This document shows positions 1 to 9,769 of a stretch of 64,000 nucleotides of DNA, one piece after another (position 1 is the stretch's first letter; every line of letters starts with the position of its first letter). The stretch is from the NCBI GenBank assembly GCA_947502885.1, contig CANNBP010000003.1, positions 124,001-188,000 on the forward strand. The letters are read 5' to 3'. A program made the position numbers and the translations under genes. Below the pieces are notes generated by a model that was not told where the DNA came from, did no database searches, and saw only the letters and a program-made list of their open reading frames with translations. This stretch comes from an uncultured Aquimarina sp. (GTDB taxonomy: Bacteria; Bacteroidota; Bacteroidia; Flavobacteriales; Flavobacteriaceae).

Positions 1-1
1 A

Positions 2-262
2 GAAAAAAATTTGGACCTTATACTTGTTGATATCAATCTAGGGCTTAATCAAATGGATGGTTGTGAACTACTTCAACGTTTACGCAAACTTGATTTTTTA
101 AACAATATTCCTGTATTTGCTGTTACAGCATATGCAATGCCCGGAGATGAACAACGTTTTATTAACATAGGCTTTGATAGGTATTTTTCTAAGCCAATTA
201 ATTTTGATCAACTCGTATCTGTAATATCAAAAATTGGCTCTTCTTTTAATAAAAGTAGTTAA
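2..262 (+). CDS. Response regulator receiver domain, C-terminal part (5' end outside window)
   Basis: The frame is open from the left edge, so this is the end of a longer gene. The visible part is the second half of a CheY-like receiver domain: LILVDINLG carries the likely phospho-acceptor Asp, AVTAYA the conserved Thr, and FSKPI the conserved Lys before the last helix. The protein ends about 25 residues after that Lys, so the receiver is C-terminal, as in hybrid sensor kinases or stand-alone regulators; which of these cannot be told from here. An apparent TTG start at 11 lies inside the domain and is not the real start. Confidence 0.8.
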   Translation, partial: EKNLDLILVDINLGLNQMDGCELLQRLRKLDFLNNIPVFAVTAYAMPGDEQRFINIGFDRYFSKPINFDQLVSVISKIGSSFNKSS

Positions 263-273
263 CCATACTTATT

Positions 274-1383
274 TTATCGTATTTGATGAAACTGTATACC
301 TAATTCTTTTTCTAATTCTCGTATTGCTTTTATCTCTGATTTATTAATTAAAGCCAACGAAATACCGTTTTTACCCGCTCGTGCTGTTCTACCACTTCTA
401 TGTGTAAAATACTCTATCTGATCTGGAAGTTGATAATGAACTACAAAAGCCAAATTTGCCACATCAATCCCTCTTGCAGAAACATCTGTTGATACTAATA
501 ATTGAATACTTTTATTTCTAAAAGCTCTCATTACTTTATCACGATCCTTTTGCGTCATCTCTCCTTCTAGTAATCCAACTTCATAATTTTTAGCATGTAA
601 TTGCTTTGATAGAGTTCGCGCTGCTACTTTGGTTTTAGTAAAAATAATTCCCCTTCCTCCTTTTTGTACTTTTAAGAAATAGGTAAGTGTATCTAATTTA
701 TTTACATCATCCCCTACAACAAATTGATGTTCTATCCCTTTGTTAAGGGCATTGTCTTTATCAACACTTACTTTGACAGCATTTTTATTTAAATAAGAAT
801 TAATTATTTCATTTAATGAAGAAGGTATTGTTGCCGAAAAGAGCCAAATATCTCGATTCCCTTTTGTTTTAGAAAGTATTGTAGTGAGATCTTTTTTAAA
901 CCCCATACTTAACATTTCATCTGCTTCATCCATAACTACTACCTTAATCTTAGATAGGTCAACTGCTTTTCTTTCTAGCAAATCAATCAATCTTCCGGGT
1001 GTAGCTACTATAACATGTGTTGGACGCTTTAACCTAGTGAGTTGCCTTTCAATCTTCTCTCCTCCATATACAGATTCGGTAAAAATCTTATCGGTATATT
1101 TTGTAAACTTAAAAAGTTGCTTAGCGATTTGTTGCCCTAACTCTCTCGTAGGTGCTAAAACCAATGCCTGAGTATGCTTTTTAGATGGATCAATCTTGGA
1201 TAATAAAGGAATACCAAATGCAGCAGTTTTACCGGTACCCGTTTGAGCTTTTCCTAAAAAGTCTGTTGATTGACTCATTAGAATAGGTATCGTCTGCTCT
1301 TGTATTTTTGTTGGATTAACAATTCCAATTTCTTTAAGTCCTTTGTTTAGCTCTTTAGATACTCCTAACTCTAAAAATGTCAT
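274..1383 (-). CDS. DEAD-box ATP-dependent RNA helicase
   Basis: ATP-dependent RNA unwinding enzyme for ribosome assembly or mRNA turnover in the cytoplasm. From the ATG at 1383 the protein is 369 residues. Visible motifs are AQTGTGKT (46-53), PTRELGQQ, TPGR, DEAD (152-155), SAT (183-185), STDVSARGID and HRSGRTARAG, which together make a complete two-RecA-domain core. It stops right after the core and lacks the C-terminal RNA-binding extension of DbpA or CsdA, so it is a minimal RhlE-type enzyme. An upstream in-frame start would add 11 residues of non-family sequence, so the internal ATG is preferred. The gene converges with the receiver-domain gene on the left. Confidence 0.93.
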   Translation of the reverse strand: MTFLELGVSKELNKGLKEIGIVNPTKIQEQTIPILMSQSTDFLGKAQTGTGKTAAFGIPLLSKIDPSKKHTQALVLAPTRELGQQIAKQLFKFTKYTDKIFTESVYGGEKIERQLTRLKRPTHVIVATPGRLIDLLERKAVDLSKIKVVVMDEADEMLSMGFKKDLTTILSKTKGNRDIWLFSATIPSSLNEIINSYLNKNAVKVSVDKDNALNKGIEHQFVVGDDVNKLDTLTYFLKVQKGGRGIIFTKTKVAARTLSKQLHAKNYEVGLLEGEMTQKDRDKVMRAFRNKSIQLLVSTDVSARGIDVANLAFVVHYQLPDQIEYFTHRSGRTARAGKNGISLALINKSEIKAIRELEKELGIQFHQIR

Positions 1384-1402
1384 AGCAATTTGATTTAAGC
1401 TA

Positions 1403-1410
1403 CAAAAGTA
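1403..1410 (-). promoter_or_regulatory. Candidate -7 element for the DEAD-box gene
   Basis: TACTTTTG on the minus strand matches the Bacteroidota -7 consensus TAnnTTTG and would start transcription about 15 nt ahead of the ATG at 1383. I see no clear -33 TTG at the usual spacing. Confidence 0.35.
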
Positions 1411-1471
1411 ACCCAATATCTATTTAAAATTAAAGTATTTTTAAAATAACCTTATAAAATTATAAATGAAA

Positions 1472-1828
1472 TTAGCATTTGATATTCATAAAATATTCAA
1501 ACAGTTGTTTCTTAGTAGTTAAACCTTTTTTATGAAAATGAGCATTATTCATACAAAAACCTCCTGAGCAATTAAAATCAAAATCATTATCAGAAGAAAT
1601 AACATCCAATAGTACGATTTCATGACTACCATGATCATGTGCATCATGACTTTCCTCTTCAAGACCGTAAGAAAAAACCTTCTTTTTCTCAATATCTAAT
1701 TCATAATCAGTAGGCAATAAAATTTCTTTCTCGTGCAAAGAGCCATATGTGGTAGTTTCTTGAGCGCTACCCGTGCTTATAACCATAAAAAAACTCAATA
1801 AAAATAGGGATTGTAGAAATGAATTCAT
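1472..1828 (-). CDS. Small exported histidine-rich protein of unknown function
   Basis: This 118-residue protein has a typical signal peptide (hydrophobic residues 4-20, cleavage expected after TGSAQ). The mature part contains a His cluster (SHDAHDHGSHE), further His near the end (NNAHFHKK), a CSGGFC pair and a last-residue Cys. The mix of His and Cys could bind a metal such as copper or zinc, but that is inference; I do not recognise the family. It stands alone between two unrelated minus-strand genes with about 200 bp of featureless AT-rich sequence on its upstream side. Confidence 0.65.
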   Translation of the reverse strand: MNSFLQSLFLLSFFMVISTGSAQETTTYGSLHEKEILLPTDYELDIEKKKVFSYGLEEESHDAHDHGSHEIVLLDVISSDNDFDFNCSGGFCMNNAHFHKKGLTTKKQLFEYFMNIKC

Positions 1829-2032
1829 ATTGTTTAGTTTTTAAATTATGGGGTAATTTATTAGTACAAAGCAAGGAATTTATTTAATAAAAATTAAGAT
1901 TTCGATACTCCTTATCTTTAAAATCTTCGACAAAGTACAATTTTATTCGATTAAAAACAAATAAAATTATCAAAAGACATTTAAAAACCTATGGTAAAAC
2001 CATAAAAATCAACATTTTAAACAAAAAAAAAC

Positions 2033-2923
2033 TTAAAATAATGTAAGATTACCCGACATATGATCAGGAATATGCAGTTTAGCCCCCAAGCTACTATTTA
2101 ACTTTTTTATAAAATACCCAGACAGTAAAGGAGATTCTTCTTCAATATTTTGATGCACAAAAAAATGTATATGATTGATTCCTTGGCTTTTCCACTCAAC
2201 AAGTCTATCAATCCAATCATCAAGTCGATTATAATCTGTAGTGTGATTTGCCCCGACATATCTAATAAAAGCCTCATCATTGGTTAACCGCATATGTAAT
2301 AAATCTCTTCTGCCGGCTGTATCCGTAATAATATTTGAAATTGTATTCTTTTCTAACAAATCAAACAACTCCTTAGACACAATAGTATCATTGAACCAAT
2401 CAGTGTGTCTAAACTCTACTGCTAATCTTATTTCTTTTGGCCATTTTTCTATAAACCTAATAACCCTATCCATATTCTTTGGAGCAAAATTACCGTGTAA
2501 TTGTAAAAATATAGTTCCTAATTTTTCTTTTAAGTGAATCACATTAGTTAAGTATTCATCTACATAGGGCTGCACATCGTCATTTAATCTTTTTAAATGA
2601 GAGATGTTTTGTACCAGTTTTGGAAAAAACTTAAAACCATTAGGTGTCTTATCATACCATTTCCTGAATTGATCTTCAGGAAATATCCGATAAAATGTGG
2701 CGTTAAGTTCTATACTATTAAATTGACTTGAATAATATTCTAACTCATCCTTTGTTCCTCTAGGGTAAAAACCTTTCAAATCTTGTCTATTCCATTTTGC
2801 ACAACCAACATGAATAGACAAATTACCATTATTAAGATTTTGGAGCACCTGTTGAGTACCTTTATGATCTTCTGGCAGACTAAAATCTATAGTTTCTGGG
2901 TGAGTTACTTTTCCAAATTGCAT
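2033..2923 (-). CDS. DUF72 family protein (YecE-like)
   Basis: The 296-residue protein shows the DUF72 TIM-barrel pattern: GCAKWNRQDLKGFYP near the N terminus, SIELNATFYR, FFPKLVQNISH, LGTIFLQLHGNFAPK, LAVEFRHTDWF and a C-terminal HIHFFVHQN strand. Its biochemical role is not established; the fold is related to sugar-phosphate isomerases and endonuclease IV. Length fits the flavobacterial form. A TAnnTTTG-like element (TATTTTTG) lies at 2968-2975 on the minus strand, about 45 nt upstream of the ATG. Confidence 0.85.
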   Translation of the reverse strand: MQFGKVTHPETIDFSLPEDHKGTQQVLQNLNNGNLSIHVGCAKWNRQDLKGFYPRGTKDELEYYSSQFNSIELNATFYRIFPEDQFRKWYDKTPNGFKFFPKLVQNISHLKRLNDDVQPYVDEYLTNVIHLKEKLGTIFLQLHGNFAPKNMDRVIRFIEKWPKEIRLAVEFRHTDWFNDTIVSKELFDLLEKNTISNIITDTAGRRDLLHMRLTNDEAFIRYVGANHTTDYNRLDDWIDRLVEWKSQGINHIHFFVHQNIEEESPLLSGYFIKKLNSSLGAKLHIPDHMSGNLTLF

Positions 2924-3022
2924 GTTTATATGTATTTAATTTAAAAAAAGAAGGATTAAAAGTGTAACAAAAATACACTTCGATTGACTTACTAAGTAGC
3001 AAAGTCATAAAAAAATATAAAA

Positions 3023-3760
3023 ATGAACACTTTAAAATCAATTTTGGTAGCCCTTGTATTGGCTATAACAACATCGTTTTATGGGCAAACTGCTGATGAA
3101 ATCATTAATAATTATTTTGAAAACACAGGTGGAAAAGCCAATTGGGAAAAATTGGATGGTGTAACAATGAAAGGTGTAATGAAGATGCAAGGTATGGAAA
3201 TTCCTTTCGAACAGGTTATGATGAAGGATGGACGCCAAGCAACTACTATTGAGTTACAAGGAAACAAAATGGTATGGGGAGCTTTTGATGGTGAAACTTA
3301 CTGGTCTAGGAATCAAATGACAATGGAACCAGAAAAGACGGATAGTGAAACCACTGAAAATATGAAAAAACAGGTAAAGGACTGGCCATCTCCATTCTTA
3401 AATTATAAAGAAAAAGGATATACAGTAGAACTTATTGGTAAAGAAACCATGGATGGAACAGAAACCTTTAAAGTAAAGATCACCAAAGATCCACTTTTAA
3501 TAAATGGACAATCTCAACCAAACATATCTCATTATTACTTCGACACAGAAAACTTTGTACCTATAATTATTGAAGAAACTATTAATGAAGGTCCAATGAA
3601 AGGAAAAACTATTAAGCTATCTATAAGTGATTATCAAGAAGTAGAAGGCTTATATTTCCCATTTTCACAAAGTAGCGAGTTTCAGAGTATGAACTTTAAA
3701 GAATTTGATCTCAACCCAGAATTAGAAAAAACCTTATTTGCTTTTCCCGAAGGAAAATAA
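3023..3760 (+). CDS. Exported LolA-like outer-membrane lipoprotein-sorting family protein
   Basis: A 245-residue secreted protein with a signal peptide (about residues 1-21, ending SFYGQ). The mature part has the pattern of the flavobacterial LolA-like fold: TADEIINNYFENTGGKANW, a series of amphipathic strands (VTMKGVMKMQGMEIPFEQ, KMVWGAFDGETYW) and a late segment (YYFDTENFVPIIIEE) in which a peptide or lipid would sit. Related proteins are predicted periplasmic carriers; the ligand is unknown. It is followed after 10 nt by a terminator, so it is a single-gene unit. Confidence 0.7.
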   Translation: MNTLKSILVALVLAITTSFYGQTADEIINNYFENTGGKANWEKLDGVTMKGVMKMQGMEIPFEQVMMKDGRQATTIELQGNKMVWGAFDGETYWSRNQMTMEPEKTDSETTENMKKQVKDWPSPFLNYKEKGYTVELIGKETMDGTETFKVKITKDPLLINGQSQPNISHYYFDTENFVPIIIEETINEGPMKGKTIKLSISDYQEVEGLYFPFSQSSEFQSMNFKEFDLNPELEKTLFAFPEGK

Positions 3761-3770
3761 ACACAAATCC

Positions 3771-3801
3771 AATCCCCAATGTAAATCTTGGGGATTTTTT
3801 T
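3771..3801 (+). terminator. Intrinsic terminator after the LolA-like gene
   Basis: A perfect 9-bp stem (AATCCCCAA at 3771-3779 with TTGGGGATT at 3788-3796) is followed by a T run. It separates the LolA-like gene from the propeller gene that starts 24 nt further on. Confidence 0.85.
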
Positions 3802-3824
3802 ATTCTTATTTATAACTCTTGATT

Positions 3825-6800
3825 ATGAACAAAAATCTTTTATTAATTTTTGCTGCACTGCTTTGTCTTCAAGTGCAGGCGCAAGAAATTGTTTTAAAGG
3901 GTAAAGAATTATTCGGTACCCTAGAAGCTAGACAAATTGGCCCCGCATTAATGAGTGGGCGAATTATTGACTTAGAAAATCATCCTACAAACGACAGGAT
4001 CATCTATGCAGGTACTGCTGGTGGTGGTGTTTGGAAATCCACTAGCGGCGGAGCTAGCTTTACTTCTATATTTGATGATCATGCACAATCTATTGGTGTT
4101 GTGAAACTCGACCCTAATGATCCAGACAATACTATCTGGGTGGGTACTGGTGAAATCTGGACAAGAAATAGTGTTTCTATCGGTGATGGATTATACAAAT
4201 CATCAGATGGAGGTGCTAACTGGAAAAAGGTAGGTTTCGAAAACTCAGAACGAATTAGTAGTATTGTAATAAATCCAAAAAACTCTAAAGAAATCTATGT
4301 AGGTGTATTGGGAGCACTTTGGAGCGATAGCGAAGAGAGAGGTGTATACAAAACTATAGATGGAGGTGCTACTTGGGAAAAAATATTATATGTTAACCAA
4401 AGAACAGGAATCAGTGATATCCTAATGGACCCTAAAGACCCTAATACTCTTTATGCCTCAATGTGGGAATTTAGAAGAACAGCATGGGGATTCAATTCTG
4501 GAGGTCCCGGAAGTGCTTTATATAAATCAACAGATGCAGGAAAAACATGGAAAAAAATACATAATGGATTTCCAGAAGGTGATTTAGGTAGGTTCGCAAT
4601 TGCCGTTGCTCCATCAAACCCTAATATATTATATGCTGTTATCGAAAGTAAAGAAGATAAAGGTTTATATCGATCTGAAGATGCTGGTAATAACTGGAAA
4701 CTACTTAATGGCGATTTTGGGTTAGTTGTTAGACCATTTTACTTTTCTCGAATTGTAGTAGATCCTAAAAATCCAGACATTTTAATAAAGGGAGGGTTAT
4801 ATGGTTCAATATCTAGAGATGGTGGAAAAACTTTTAAAAGTATGGGTGATATGCATGCAGATATACATGATGTCGTTTTTGACATCAACAATTCTGATAG
4901 AATGTATGTTGGTACAGACGGAGGAGTTTATAGAACATGGGATGGAGGATCGACCTTGGACATAGTTGACAATTTACCATTATCACAATTTTATCATATT
5001 AGCGTAGATAATGAAGAACCATATAATATTTATGGTGGTTTACAAGATAATGGTTCATGGTGGGGTCCGTCCTCATCTACCGGAGGAATAGAAGCTAGAG
5101 ATTGGAATCGCATAGGATATGGTGATGGTTTTAGAGTATTAAAACACCCAACAAAGAATATTATCTATTCTGAAATGCAAGGAGCACAAAATGTTTGGAG
5201 ATATGACGTTGACAAAAACTATACTAAGAACATTCAACCTCTATCTATAAAAGGAGAAGCAGATTTAAGATTTAATTGGAATGCTCCAATGGCAATAAGT
5301 GACCACCAACCCGATCGTTTTTACATGGGTAGTCAGTTTTTACATGTAAGTGAGGATATGGGAACAAACTGGAAAAAAATATCTCCAGATTTAACCACTA
5401 ACGATCCAACCAAACAAGATAAAGAATCTGGAGGGATCTCTGTAGATAAATCGGGAGCAGAAACCCACACGACTATTTTTACAATTGCAGAGTCCCCTAT
5501 TGATCAAAAGGTTATTTGGGTGGGTACTGATGATGGTAATGTGCAAATAACCAAAGATGGTGGTCAAACATGGACCAATACCATAGAAAATATCAAAGGG
5601 CTTCCTAAAAACACATGGGTATATCATATCGAGGCTAGTGCTCACAATAAAGGAACCGCATACGCTGTGTTCGATGGTCATACAACCGGAGATATGAATA
5701 CATATGTATATAAAACAAGTGATTTTGGAGCTACCTGGAAATCTTTGGTTACTGATGATATCATTGGGTTTGCTCGAAATATCCAAGAAGATTATGTCAA
5801 TGAAGACTTATTATATTTAGGAACCGAATTTGGTTTGTTTATCACCATAGATGGAGGAAAAAATTGGTCTCGTTTTACAAATAATATGCCTGCTGCTGCC
5901 GTACACTTTATTGATTTGCAGAAAAAAACCAATGATTTGGTATTAGGAACCCACGGAAGAGGAATTATTATTATTGATGATATATCCCCTTTACGTCAAT
6001 TGAGTCAAGAAAACCTTGCCAAAGATGTCCATTTCTTTAAAGCCGAACCATCAATTATAAAAGAAAAAAGTGGTTTTGGCGGAGGTAGTACAGAATTGCA
6101 GTTTGTTGGAGACAACCCAAGCACCAATACAAAAATTGCATATTATCTTAAAAAGAGACATACTTTTGGTAAAATGACACTCTCTATACAAGACGCTAAT
6201 GGCAAAGAAATAATCGACCTTACTCCAGGCAAATCAAAAGGAATTAATATTATAACATGGAACCATCGTAAAAAAGGCCCTAAAGTTGCCGCAGGAAAAA
6301 CATTTACATATGGTGGATTTACTGCGCCAAGAGTAGCTGCAGGAACATATAAAGCTGTTCTTAGTAAAGGTAAAAAGAAGTTTGAGCATACAATCGTAGT
6401 AAAGAATGATCCCGATTCTCAAATAACAAAAGAAGAAAGAGTAAATCATGCTAAAATAACTCAAGAGTTATTTGATGACATGGAAAAACTAGCTTATTTA
6501 GTATATCAAATAAATCAAAACGTAAAAAAAGCTCAAGACGTTCTCGAAAAAGACCCTTCTTCTCAAAAAATTGCCAATGCAGTTATTAAAGAGTTAAACA
6601 CTTTAAAAGAGACTTTGGTTGTTACTAGTGGTGACAATTATGTTGCCGAAGCAGAACCTCAACTAAGAGAAAAACTATCTAAATTGTATAGTAAAGTTGC
6701 AAATCAATTTGAAAAACCATCGGCTAGTACAATAGAAAACAAAGAGGTTTTAGAAAAAAGATTAAATGATGGAGAGATTCTTTTTCAAAAGATAAAAGAT

Positions 6801-6890
6801 AAACAAGTAAATAAATTTAATAAGTATTTAGAAAAAAAAGAAATAGCACCAGCCAAAGCACTAAGTTTTGAAGACTTTATTAAAAAATAA
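3825..6890 (+). CDS. Exported VPS10/sortilin-like Asp-box beta-propeller protein
   Basis: Large secreted protein of 1021 residues from the ATG at 3825 (a TTG two codons earlier is less likely). A signal peptide (LLLIFAALLCLQVQAQ) is followed by many Asp-box turns of the S-x-D-x-G-x-x-W type: SSDGGANWKKV, TIDGGATWEKI, STDAGKTWKKI, SEDAGNNWKLL, TKDGGQTWTNT, TSDFGATWKSL, TIDGGKNWSRF. These build one or two beta-propellers over roughly residues 30-720. A C-terminal helical, Lys/Glu-rich part (about 860-1021) follows an Ig-like region. Such proteins are often labelled glycosyl hydrolase, but no catalytic residues can be assigned here. Terminators flank it on both sides. Confidence 0.85.
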   Translation: MNKNLLLIFAALLCLQVQAQEIVLKGKELFGTLEARQIGPALMSGRIIDLENHPTNDRIIYAGTAGGGVWKSTSGGASFTSIFDDHAQSIGVVKLDPNDPDNTIWVGTGEIWTRNSVSIGDGLYKSSDGGANWKKVGFENSERISSIVINPKNSKEIYVGVLGALWSDSEERGVYKTIDGGATWEKILYVNQRTGISDILMDPKDPNTLYASMWEFRRTAWGFNSGGPGSALYKSTDAGKTWKKIHNGFPEGDLGRFAIAVAPSNPNILYAVIESKEDKGLYRSEDAGNNWKLLNGDFGLVVRPFYFSRIVVDPKNPDILIKGGLYGSISRDGGKTFKSMGDMHADIHDVVFDINNSDRMYVGTDGGVYRTWDGGSTLDIVDNLPLSQFYHISVDNEEPYNIYGGLQDNGSWWGPSSSTGGIEARDWNRIGYGDGFRVLKHPTKNIIYSEMQGAQNVWRYDVDKNYTKNIQPLSIKGEADLRFNWNAPMAISDHQPDRFYMGSQFLHVSEDMGTNWKKISPDLTTNDPTKQDKESGGISVDKSGAETHTTIFTIAESPIDQKVIWVGTDDGNVQITKDGGQTWTNTIENIKGLPKNTWVYHIEASAHNKGTAYAVFDGHTTGDMNTYVYKTSDFGATWKSLVTDDIIGFARNIQEDYVNEDLLYLGTEFGLFITIDGGKNWSRFTNNMPAAAVHFIDLQKKTNDLVLGTHGRGIIIIDDISPLRQLSQENLAKDVHFFKAEPSIIKEKSGFGGGSTELQFVGDNPSTNTKIAYYLKKRHTFGKMTLSIQDANGKEIIDLTPGKSKGINIITWNHRKKGPKVAAGKTFTYGGFTAPRVAAGTYKAVLSKGKKKFEHTIVVKNDPDSQITKEERVNHAKITQELFDDMEKLAYLVYQINQNVKKAQDVLEKDPSSQKIANAVIKELNTLKETLVVTSGDNYVAEAEPQLREKLSKLYSKVANQFEKPSASTIENKEVLEKRLNDGEILFQKIKDKQVNKFNKYLEKKEIAPAKALSFEDFIKK

Positions 6891-6902
6891 TTTTATGCTA
6901 TT

Positions 6903-6942
6903 ATATTCACCGATATTCTCATATCGGTGAATATTTCTTTTC
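6903..6942 (+). terminator. Intrinsic terminator after the propeller gene
   Basis: Arms 6903-6916 and 6921-6934 pair perfectly over 14 bp around a TCTC loop, followed by TTCTTTTC. Confidence 0.8.
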
Positions 6943-7029
6943 AATATTGTTTATAAGTAGTTTACAACTCTATTTTTTCTGTGTTTTTTGAACACGACAA
7001 ATATGTATTTTTAGTAAACCTTCATTATT

Positions 7030-7449
7030 ATGGAAAACAGGGAAACAAATTTATTAGCAATTAGACCACAGTTATTAAATGCGAGAATTTCTGGAAACAT
7101 GTCCAGCGATGAACAGTTTCAGAACAAAACCATTCGTCCAATAGTAAAACTACAAGGAGATCTATTAATTGAAGTCTTTAAAAATTACATTCGAAAAAGA
7201 AAGAATACTTTTTATGGATTATCGCTAGAAAAACGGTTTGATTTTATTGAGAATGCAGTTCAAAAAGACATGAAATTTAGAAATAGTCTTAAAGGGATGA
7301 TTATTGGTCAATTTACAGTTGAAGAGTATGCACTCTATACAAAAAACTCATCGTCATTAAATAAGCGTATGATGGGTATTGTTAGAGAACGTTTACAAGA
7401 CAACATACAATTATTAGAAGAATCAGGAACAAACTTAAAAACAGGATAA
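7030..7449 (+). CDS. Conserved flavobacterial protein of unknown function
   Basis: A 139-residue cytosolic protein with no signal or membrane segment. The middle is strongly patterned (NKTIRPIVKLQGDLLIEVFKNY, then FRNSLKGMIIGQFTVEEY), predicted helical and basic. Proteins of this type are widespread in Flavobacteriia and are often labelled glyoxalase in databases, but I see none of the metal-binding residues or beta-alpha-beta modules of that family, so I do not use the name. Monocistronic: upstream is a terminator and downstream a shared terminator with purC. Confidence 0.75.
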   Translation: MENRETNLLAIRPQLLNARISGNMSSDEQFQNKTIRPIVKLQGDLLIEVFKNYIRKRKNTFYGLSLEKRFDFIENAVQKDMKFRNSLKGMIIGQFTVEEYALYTKNSSSLNKRMMGIVRERLQDNIQLLEESGTNLKTG

Positions 7450-7483
7450 GTTCTTTTTTAAGAGACTAATTAGAAAATAGTGC

Positions 7484-7527
7484 AAACAAAATCCCCTAAA
7501 ACCATAAGTTTTAGGGGATTTTGTTTT
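7484..7527. terminator. Bidirectional terminator between convergent genes
   Basis: A perfect 19-bp stem (7484-7502 with 7508-7526) around CATAA. Its A/T-rich ends give a U tract in both directions, so it can end both the 139-residue gene on the plus strand and purC on the minus strand. Confidence 0.9.
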
Positions 7528-7549
7528 ATGACTACCTTATCAAGAAAAA

Positions 7550-8497
7550 CTAATTTTTCAAATAGGCTATTACATTTTCTTCAATTCTTTTTTCTATGTC
7601 AGTAACATCAGCTTTATCAAAAGAGTTTCCTGTAATATTTTCATATAACTCAATATAGCGTTCAGAAACAGATAAGATATACTCATCGGTCATTTCAGGA
7701 ATTTGCTGTCCTTCTTTACCTTGAAAATCATTACTAATCAACCACTGTCTTACAAACTCCTTAGATAACTGTTTTTGTGGCTCTTCTGCTTGTTGTAAAT
7801 CTTCATATCCTTCTGCATAGAAATAACGAGAAGAATCTGGAGTATGTATTTCATCTATCAAAACAATTTTTCCATCTTTCGTCTTTCCGAATTCATACTT
7901 TGTATCCACCAAAATCAAACCTCTTTCTGCGGCTATCTCTGTTCCTCTATTAAACAACTTACGCGTGTAATCTTCAAGGATTAGATAATCTTCTTCAGAA
8001 ACAATCCCATTAGATAGGATTTCCTCTCTAGAGATATCTTCATCATGTTCTCCATTTTCTGCTTTTGTAGATGGTGTTATTATGGGTTCGGGAAACTTGT
8101 CATTTTCTTTCATCCCATCTGGCATAGACACACCACATAAAATTCTTTTGCCTGCTTTATATTCTCTAGCAGCATGACCAGAAAGGTAACCACGAATAAC
8201 CATCTCAACCTTAAAAGGTTCGCAAAGGTGTCCTATCGCTACATTTGGATCTGGAGTTGCAATAAGCCAGTTAGGAACCAAATCTTCAGTTTCCTTCATC
8301 ATTTTGGTAGCAATTTGATTAAGGATTTGACCCTTAAAAGGAATTCCTCTTGGCATTACTACATCAAAAGCCGATAAACGATCTGTAGCTATCATAACTA
8401 ACAACTCATCATTTATGGCGTAAACCTCTCTTACTTTTCCTTTGTAAACCGATTTTTGGTTAGGAAAATTATAGTTTGTATCAACTATTGTATTCAT
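7550..8497 (-). CDS. purC: Phosphoribosylaminoimidazole-succinocarboxamide synthase
   Basis: SAICAR synthetase joins aspartate to CAIR with ATP in purine synthesis. The 315-residue protein shows the family signatures [38 protein letters not shown] and [10 protein letters not shown]. It is of the longer form (about 300-315 residues) found in Bacteroidota and yeast rather than the ~240-residue enterobacterial form. It is directly downstream of phoH (64 nt gap), so the two may be cotranscribed. Confidence 0.96.
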   Translation of the reverse strand: MNTIVDTNYNFPNQKSVYKGKVREVYAINDELLVMIATDRLSAFDVVMPRGIPFKGQILNQIATKMMKETEDLVPNWLIATPDPNVAIGHLCEPFKVEMVIRGYLSGHAAREYKAGKRILCGVSMPDGMKENDKFPEPIITPSTKAENGEHDEDISREEILSNGIVSEEDYLILEDYTRKLFNRGTEIAAERGLILVDTKYEFGKTKDGKIVLIDEIHTPDSSRYFYAEGYEDLQQAEEPQKQLSKEFVRQWLISNDFQGKEGQQIPEMTDEYILSVSERYIELYENITGNSFDKADVTDIEKRIEENVIAYLKN

Positions 8498-8560
8498 TAT
8501 CTAATTTTGGGTTTCATATTTTAAACTTATATCTATTTATAATTTAAAACATGACATTAT

Positions 8561-9517
8561 TTATCCATTACTATTTTCTATTTTTTTATAAGCAGATATT
8601 ACTTTTTTGACAAGTTTATGTCGAATAACATCTTTATCATCAAGATATATCATACCTATCCCTTGTATCCCTTTAAGTACTAACAATGCTTCTTTAAGTC
8701 CAGATGTAACACGTCTAGGTAAGTCTATTTGCCCTGGGTCTCCAGTAATTATAAACTTTGCATTTTTACCCATACGTGTTAAAAACATTTTCATTTGGGC
8801 ATGTGTTGTGTTTTGGGCTTCATCAAGAATTACAAAGGCATTATCCAAAGTTCTACCTCGCATAAATGCCATTGGCGCAATTTGTATTACCCCTTTCTCT
8901 ATAAAACTATCAAGCTTTTCGCTAGGTATCATATCCCTCAAAGCATCGTATAAAGGTTGCATGTACGGATCTAATTTTTCTTTCAAATCCCCGGGTAAAA
9001 ACCCAAGATTCTCTCCCGCTTCAACGGCTGGTCGAGTAAGAATGATGCGGCGTACTTGTTTTTCTTTCAAAGCTCTAACAGCCAAAGCTACTCCTGTATA
9101 AGTTTTTCCAGTTCCTGCAGGACCTATGGCAAAAACCATATCATTTTTATTACAAGACTCTACCAACTTACGTTGATTCGCTGTTTGTGCCTTAATAAGC
9201 TTACCTCCTACACCATGTACAAGTGTTTCTCCACTATTAACAGAAGTTTCATAGTCCGCTTTACTCTCACTAGTAAGTACACGTTCAATGACATTCTCAT
9301 CTAGTTTATTATACTTACCAAAGTGATCTAAAAGCATATTAAGACGTAAATCAAACTCTTCGAGCATGTCTTCATCGCCATACACTTTCATTTTACTGCC
9401 ACGCGCAACAATTTTTAACTTTGGAAAGTATTTTTTTAATAATTGAATATTGCTATTCTGAAGTCCGAAAAACTCTTTCGGATTGATCTCTGTAAGTTCA
9501 ATAATAAGTTCGTTCAA
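8561..9517 (-). CDS. phoH: PhoH-like ATPase
   Basis: Cytosolic P-loop ATPase of the PhoH/PhoL family, linked to RNA metabolism. The 318 residues include Walker A GPAGTGKT, the ILTRPAVEAGE segment, PLYDALRDMI and Walker B FVILDEAQNTT, plus TGDPGQIDLP. The start is TTG at 9517: a stop codon lies two codons upstream in frame, and no ATG is available before the conserved N-terminal region, so TTG is the only sensible start. Upstream (9518-9769) is a divergent intergenic region with the SAM hydrolase gene in which I see no further gene. Confidence 0.94.
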   Translation of the reverse strand: MNELIIELTEINPKEFFGLQNSNIQLLKKYFPKLKIVARGSKMKVYGDEDMLEEFDLRLNMLLDHFGKYNKLDENVIERVLTSESKADYETSVNSGETLVHGVGGKLIKAQTANQRKLVESCNKNDMVFAIGPAGTGKTYTGVALAVRALKEKQVRRIILTRPAVEAGENLGFLPGDLKEKLDPYMQPLYDALRDMIPSEKLDSFIEKGVIQIAPMAFMRGRTLDNAFVILDEAQNTTHAQMKMFLTRMGKNAKFIITGDPGQIDLPRRVTSGLKEALLVLKGIQGIGMIYLDDKDVIRHKLVKKVISAYKKIENSNG

Positions 9518-9769
9518 AAGCTATGCAGATTTTAGTATGATTTTTTTTTAGGATTAACTAAGTTTGCTAAAGTTGTTTAAATTTTTGCCGGGAAAACAAA
9601 ATAAAACACAAAGCATACTTAAATTATTGTGTAATAATATGATATCTCCACTATAAAAATAGAGGTTTTATCATTATTTTGGACTCCAAATTAAAACTTT
9701 GAGTAACTTCATAACAAATTTACATATTTTTAAGTGCTTACAACCAAAAGATATTAACAATTCTTGTAC

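Noticed and set aside
5391..5786. Long open frame antisense to the propeller gene
   Set aside because: It is a shadow of a long coding sequence: no start context, low-complexity codon pattern and no recognisable protein.
3825..6890. Assigning a glycosidase or sialidase activity to the large propeller protein
   Set aside because: Asp-boxes are structural and occur in many non-enzymes; no catalytic Arg triad or Tyr/Glu pair could be identified.
7030..7449. Glyoxalase label for the 139-residue protein
   Set aside because: None of the metal ligands or paired beta-alpha-beta modules of the VOC fold can be seen; the name appears to be a propagated annotation.
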